DNA from: Ophiostoma sp. CBS 140.51
Lineage: Eukaryota > Ascomycota > Sordariomycetes > Ophiostomatales > Ophiostomataceae
NCBI GenBank assembly: GCA_029298735.1
Contig: JANSLP010000433.1
Span: 1 to 23,211, forward strand
Direction: 5' to 3'
DNA: 23,211 nucleotides
A program made the position numbers and the translations under genes. Under the pieces are notes generated by a model. It did no database searches and was not told the origin of the DNA. It saw only the letters and a list, made by a program, of their open reading frames with translations. This document shows, piece by piece, positions 19,206-23,211 of this stretch. Numbering within the stretch: position 1 is the stretch's first letter; the number at the start of each line of letters is the position of its first letter.

Positions 19206-19218
19206 GAATAATTTATTC
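19206..19218. terminator. Palindromic A/T signal between the converging GH43 and regulator 2 genes
   Basis: GAATAA-T-TTATTC is a perfect 13-bp inverted repeat in the 248-bp gap between two stop codons. It contains TTTATT (19212-19217), which is AATAAA on the minus strand, 69 bases beyond the stop of regulator 2. It also offers an AATAAT variant to the plus-strand transcript. A shared 3'-end signal for both genes is plausible. Confidence 0.4.
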
Positions 19219-19285
19219 ATATATTTGCATTTAGAAGGAAGTTTTGCTTGTGCGGCAGTATCTCTCGAGACACGAACTATTGAAA

Positions 19286-21585
19286 TCAGATAGAAAATGT
19301 CCCTGGATCCTCCCCCAGCTGCAACAGATCCTCGTTGATCCATTGCATCACTTCCCAAGGATCTTCCAAGCTGCCACTCTCAGCGACAATGGTCGATGCG
19401 CCCACGACACTTCCAGGCCAGGCAGAAATGGACGGCTCGCTATCACTAACACCCACTTCGACAAGCATTGCCATTGTCTTTCGTGATAGTGTTTCAAACA
19501 TGTCACGGTAGGCTGCTGCGCGGTCCCATCTCTCGGCCATGACGGCAAACACCATGGAGCAGTCCATGCATGTGTTAGTTACACTGTTCAGAGGACGGGC
19601 AGCACGTGCAGCCGCCGACGTCCAAAGGCAGTGAAGGTACGTCAGACCAGCAAGGAACAGGACGTGAAGACAACCCCATGTGCACCCAACATGTCCCAGA
19701 ATAAATTGCCGGTAATAGCCACGGCTGATGCACTCCGTGGCTTCAAGACAAGCTATGACAATTGGAGCTGGCACGGCAGAACGTGCTTCGATCAACTGGT
19801 TGCGGTGGAGCAACAAGATGGAATGGCTGTAGTTGGAGTTGTACCAGTCGTTGCTGCCAAAGAGAGTTAACGCTTCCCCAGTCCGTGGTGGTTCAGGCGG
19901 TGCCGTAGCCCTCCACTCGTCGAGCTCCACTTGAAACTGCCGGATGCGTGCCGTGTATTCTTCGTCAGTCGTCCGGATGCGTGTAGTGTCGGTAAAGAGA
20001 GCGACATGGACTTTTGCCCAGAGGCGGCGCAACCGGAACATGTGGAGGGCGACAGAAAGATCTGGAGCGGGTGGGGCGACGCCCGAGTTGTTGTTGGTGG
20101 CAGTAGCGAAGACATTGCCGTCGCCGATGTTTTTGGGAAGCTACCGCAGTCAATATGTACCCGAGTCATCACCATTGACATCATAGTAATACGTACCTCA
20201 ACATCAATTTCCCATATAGACACGCCAAGTGGACGTCCTAGGAACATGGCCACTGAGCAGTCAATGGCAAAAGCGGTCCAGAAGGCACGCTTCCGCAACT
20301 CGACCTGGACTGCACCCATCTGTGGGCCGAAGCTCTTGACATTGCGATGGTAGCCGAGCTCAATGCATTGACGCAGAGCAAATCCAGTCAACTTCCACAG
20401 AGACGGTCCAGTGGGTGATCGCAGTGAATAGATGCAACATGCCAGCAGGGCTTGGACGGACTGCAGGTTATCTTTTTGAAGTACCGCATCCAAGTACCGC
20501 ATGGCCAACATGTACAGTTGCTGTAGTATATTAGTACAAGACGATATGATAAGAGAACTATCGTAACACCGACATACCTCATGATTGTATCGTGATGTGG
20601 GCATAAGTAGAGCACCAATAGCATAGATCTACGCAGTTATGTAAGCATGTGTTTCAATATCCGTATGCGGGAAAGTGTCATGAGGAACACTCACAATGTA
20701 GACAAAGAAGGAAGCAACGTCTGGATCCGATACGGGCACGGGCAACGTCGAGACTCGCTGTACTTCCCACATGCGAAATGTTGGCTCGTGCAAGAACGGG
20801 TACTGGATATGGATGTTCTCGAAGTAGGCGTTGGTTAGAACCAAGCCGTCTTCGTATGTCGGAACGTTTATTGGTGACTGGGTGCCAGGATCATCGGTGG
20901 TGGCGTTTGTCCCGTCTCCCTTGCTACTACTGCCGCCTTTGCTGGCGTCTCTCAGCAGGAACGATGACCCGATGGCACGCGAGAAGGCGAACGCTGAAGA
21001 TGACCCCAGGTAGCGTGGCTCCATCCCGGCGGCGCATAGGCCCAGCATACCAACTGTCGCTGCCAGACTGTCAATATCATCGTCGGTCGTGCCAGTCGTG
21101 TCGGGCGTGTCTGTTTGGCTTCTGTCTGATCGTGAAGATGGCGAGTCAGTGGTGCATGGTGTAGGAGGCGCGGTAGGTCGACTGGGCGCTCCGAAGTGAG
21201 CAATGTTTTTTGTTCTCTGTTGATGCTGCTGTTTCTGTATCGGGATTGGCGTAGGTACTTGTCCATTGCTGTGCAGCAGCCCCTCGAGATAGGCTATCCG
21301 CGTCTCCAGAATCTCCAGGTAGTTTCGCGGCTGGTGTCGTTTTGTTATGGGATCCTCGACGAGGCAGGCTGTCAATTGTTAGCATGGTGATTGAAAAGAG
21401 ATTTGGCGCATAGACTTACTCTGGCTGAACCTGACACAGCTCGCACATGCTGGGACACCATTGTCGCATTTCAACTTGTGCTCTTTGCAGTAGATGCAGG
21501 CAACCAGCATGCGTGCGCCGGTGCGGATGCGCTGTGGCTCTTTGCTGCGCCTGCGGTCTTGAACACTTGGGCTATTTGGAAGCAT
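19286..21585 (-). CDS. Zn2Cys6 transcription factor 2 (fungal-specific TF domain)
   Basis: Five exons: 21585-21420, 21368-20695, 20628-20578, 20520-20197 and 20140-19286. Introns are 51, 66, 57 and 56 bp, all GT-AG, and the frame is kept, giving 689 aa. The zinc cluster is split by intron 1; joining restores cysteines 30, 33, 40, 47, 50 and 57 (C-x2-C-x6-C-x6-C-x2-C-x6-C, from ACIYCKEHKLKC to SQTC). A short dimerisation coiled coil, NYLEILETRIAYLEGLL, follows at about residues 70-88. The middle homology region shows LQSVQALLACCIYSL, then ELRKRAFWTAFAIDCSVAMFLGRP. The domain is complete and typical of nuclear regulators of catabolic genes. Its stop codon faces that of GH43, 248 bp away, so control of galactan use is a reasonable guess, not shown. 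It differs from regulator 1 in cluster spacing (x6 versus x8) and is not a recent duplicate. Confidence 0.9.
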
Positions 21586-22156
21586 TGTCTTTTTCTATTT
21601 TGCAGAATTCATCTTGAAGAAGATGGTTGGGAGTCCAATGATTCTGATGTATCTAATTGAATATCAAGATGTGGAGGTCGTGAGGAAAAAACGGAGAATT
21701 GGAGAATGATACCAGTTGATAAACGACTTTGTCCTAAAAAGGTACTAGCGTCGGAAGAATACGACGGACGATAGTCATTGGTGACATCTTAAGATAGCGG
21801 CTGTTGGCACATATCAAAACAAGAAAACGGGCATCTGTCTACTGCAGCGTGGTATATTGCGTGGAAGATGCTACTGTAGCTGTAGCTTAACAAGATATGT
21901 GAAGGGGACAGTTTATTAAATATTGAGATATTATTATTATTATTATTATCCGCCTTTCTCAGCCACTCCTGACTATTGGCGACTAGCTAGACAGAACCCT
22001 CTGGGGAAAAAACTGCCACAGAACTAGGTGGGTGAATATTCTATTCACCGGTGCGTGTGGTAGGCCATAGATGGTTGTAGTAAAGAAAACGAAAAGAAAA
22101 TACGATAAAAAATACAGTTTTCAACGAAGACCTTATCTTACTTACAGGTGCTAAAG
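21586..22156. other. Upstream region of regulator 2, gene-free
   Basis: No gene is seen. It contains the promoter side of regulator 2, an (ATT)n microsatellite at about 21929-21949, and an inverted repeat GGTGAATA-TTC-TATTCACC at 22031-22049 with perfect 8-bp arms. The right part is AT-rich and may be old transposon sequence, but no coding trace remains. Confidence 0.45.
21929..21949. repeat. (ATT)n microsatellite
   Basis: Seven consecutive ATT units lie about 350 bp upstream of the regulator 2 start. It is a simple-sequence repeat with no assigned function. Confidence 0.75.
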
Positions 22157-22665
22157 TGTTACAAAGGCACTTTCTAAGGAGGTAAGAGGCTCTGCTAGGT
22201 AATCAGGTCTAGGGGAGGGGTTCTTGCTCTAGTAAGACAGTGATAAGGTGTAACGGTCGAACAATAGTCAACACATATAAAGGGGTTCTTCGTATACAAT
22301 GATGGCACAGGAATACAAGTTTATGTAGGTTTATACTTCAGACAATCGGTAGCGACTGAGTCTTCTGATCTATCTAGCTGGGAGGAAGCCTCAGTCTTAT
22401 ATATCTATTATGCTTCATTCGTATCTCATTCCTTATTTCATTTCCTGTATGAGATAGCTTCTTCATTCGTATCTCATTCCTTATTTCATTCTCCGTATAA
22501 GATAACTTCTTCATTCTAATTAGTTAATCCTGGCGCCACTATTCTTTTCAGCCATATCCCGTGCTGTCTGGTGCCATCCCTCGCGTCTTTATTCTCCCGT
22601 CCCGTTGAGGGGTTGGTTCGTTGTCCTGGCCCGTTGGTGAGGCCGTGGGGGCCATGTTCGTAACA
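22157..22665. mobile_element. Probable solo LTR of an LTR retrotransposon
   Basis: The 509-bp segment begins TGTTAC and ends GTAACA, giving a 6-bp terminal inverted repeat with the canonical TG...CA ends. It contains a TATA-like ATATAAAG near 22275 and a 48-bp tandem duplication (22413-22508). The right end abuts the LINE fragment exactly where similarity to the left LINE copy starts, as expected from insertion or a break there. No clear target-site duplication was found (TAAAG on the left, CTAGA on the right), and no gag-pol coding trace is present, so this is either a decayed solo LTR or a fortuitous match. Confidence 0.45.
22413..22516. repeat. 48-bp tandem repeat, two units plus a partial third
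   Basis: Unit 1 (22413-22460) and unit 2 (22461-22508) both start CTTCATTCGTATCTCATTCC and differ at a few positions. A third, partial unit begins at 22509 (CTTCATTC). It lies inside the putative LTR, where tandem duplications in U3/R are common. Confidence 0.85.
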
Positions 22666-22788
22666 CTAGACCACCGCTTATAAACGGGCTTCACGGCCCG
22701 ACCGCTCCTCCGGTAGCTTATTCGAAGCGAGAGGCTCCCGGAGTACCGCTTAACTAAGGAGCTAGAGAGGTCGCCGACACCCACGTAA
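22666..22788 (+). mobile_element. LINE C-terminal fragment with stop codons, inverted relative to the left copy
   Basis: 120 bp (22666-22785) align without gaps to the reverse complement of 1-120 with 11 differences, followed by the TAA stop at 22786-22788. Ten of the 11 differences are C to T or G to A relative to the left copy. They create in-frame TAA at 22681-22683 and TAG at 22714-22716. That direction of change is the RIP signature. The fragment encodes only the last 40 residues of the LINE reverse transcriptase and cannot function. Confidence 0.8.
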
Positions 22789-23211
22789 AACGACGCGACA
22801 GTATTACCACTTTTTCTTATATCTATATTTATCTTATTTATCGTAATTTCGTAATATTATTCAATTGTTTTTTGTCTAAATTCAAACATGTTCGAGACGC
22901 GGCAAGGCGTGAAGTTGGTGATCAGGTCAAGTTAAACTCTCTGGCGCGGGACGAACCGTTGTGTAAACCAAAAATGGAAGGCACGAAAGTAGGAGGAAGG
23001 CGCAACTCACACCACATCGCGAGCCATTCAATGTCCCATAAATAATTCCTTGAATCTTTTTGTATCAAGGTAGTATTTATCTTAATTTTTTTTTTCAAGT
23101 TTTTTTCTGTATGGGTTGTGCAGACGGTGCAAGGTCGTGGTGCGATGTTGGCGTCGTGGTGGTGGCAGATGGTGTATTTTGACGAGTGTCGATCTCCCCG
23201 CATTGGGCATT
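22789..23211. other. Right-end region with no recognised gene
   Basis: 22789-22870 is an AT-rich tail that may be the 3' UTR of the LINE fragment. The rest has no recognisable coding region. A minus-strand 93-codon ORF (22922-23203) lacks any domain. A small inverted repeat, CCTTGA...TCAAGG, lies at about 23049-23071. Nothing else could be supported. Confidence 0.5.

Noticed and set aside
22532..22540. TGGCGCCA as a primer-binding site after an LTR
   Set aside because: It lies inside the segment bounded by TGTTAC and GTAACA, not after an LTR end, and no tRNA match could be confirmed.
22148..22670. Target-site duplication flanking the putative LTR
   Set aside because: The five bases on each side (TAAAG and CTAGA) do not match, so no duplication can be claimed.
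22922..23203. 93-codon minus-strand ORF at the right end
   Set aside because: No domain, Lys-rich low-complexity middle from a T-run, and no support for a start or splice sites.

Overview
The window looks like nuclear DNA of a filamentous ascomycete (Pezizomycotina, probably a Sordariomycete-type genome). The reasons are short 51-76 bp introns with GT donors and TAAC-like branch sites, Zn2Cys6 regulators, intronless or few-exon MFS genes, and fragments of a Tad-like LINE with a mutation pattern like RIP. No species can be named from the sequence alone.

Layout, left to right. 1-570 (minus): the C-terminal part of a LINE reverse transcriptase, still open. 879-2485 (minus): an MFS sugar transporter of the lactose/beta-glucoside permease type. 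3285-4888 (plus): an intracellular GH1 beta-glucosidase, divergent from the transporter. 4973-7154 (minus): a Zn2Cys6 regulator, tail to tail with GH1. 7563-8687 (minus): a DAO-family FAD oxidoreductase. 9513-11129 (plus): a second MFS sugar transporter, divergent from the oxidoreductase. 11258-13015 (minus): a protein with a T5orf172/GIY-YIG-type domain. 13016-14329: no gene recognised. 14330-16345 (minus): a heavily broken LacZ-type GH2 beta-galactosidase. 16502-16909 (minus): an ORF I do not recognise. 17113-19037 (plus): a ten-exon secreted GH43 with a C-terminal CBM35-like domain, resembling exo-beta-1,3-galactanases. 19286-21585 (minus): a second Zn2Cys6 regulator, again tail to tail with the hydrolase gene. 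22157-22665: a probable solo LTR. 22666-22788: a second LINE fragment, inverted relative to the first and carrying stop codons.

Taken together this reads as a glycoside-utilisation neighbourhood bracketed by transposon relics. A secreted GH43-CBM35 could release galactose or galacto-oligosaccharides from arabinogalactan-type polymers. Two MFS porters could import sugars, and cytosolic GH1 (once also GH2) could split beta-linked disaccharides. Two regulators each sit convergent to one hydrolase gene. The joint function is inference; the gene identities rest on motifs visible in the translations. No RNA gene or CRISPR array was seen.
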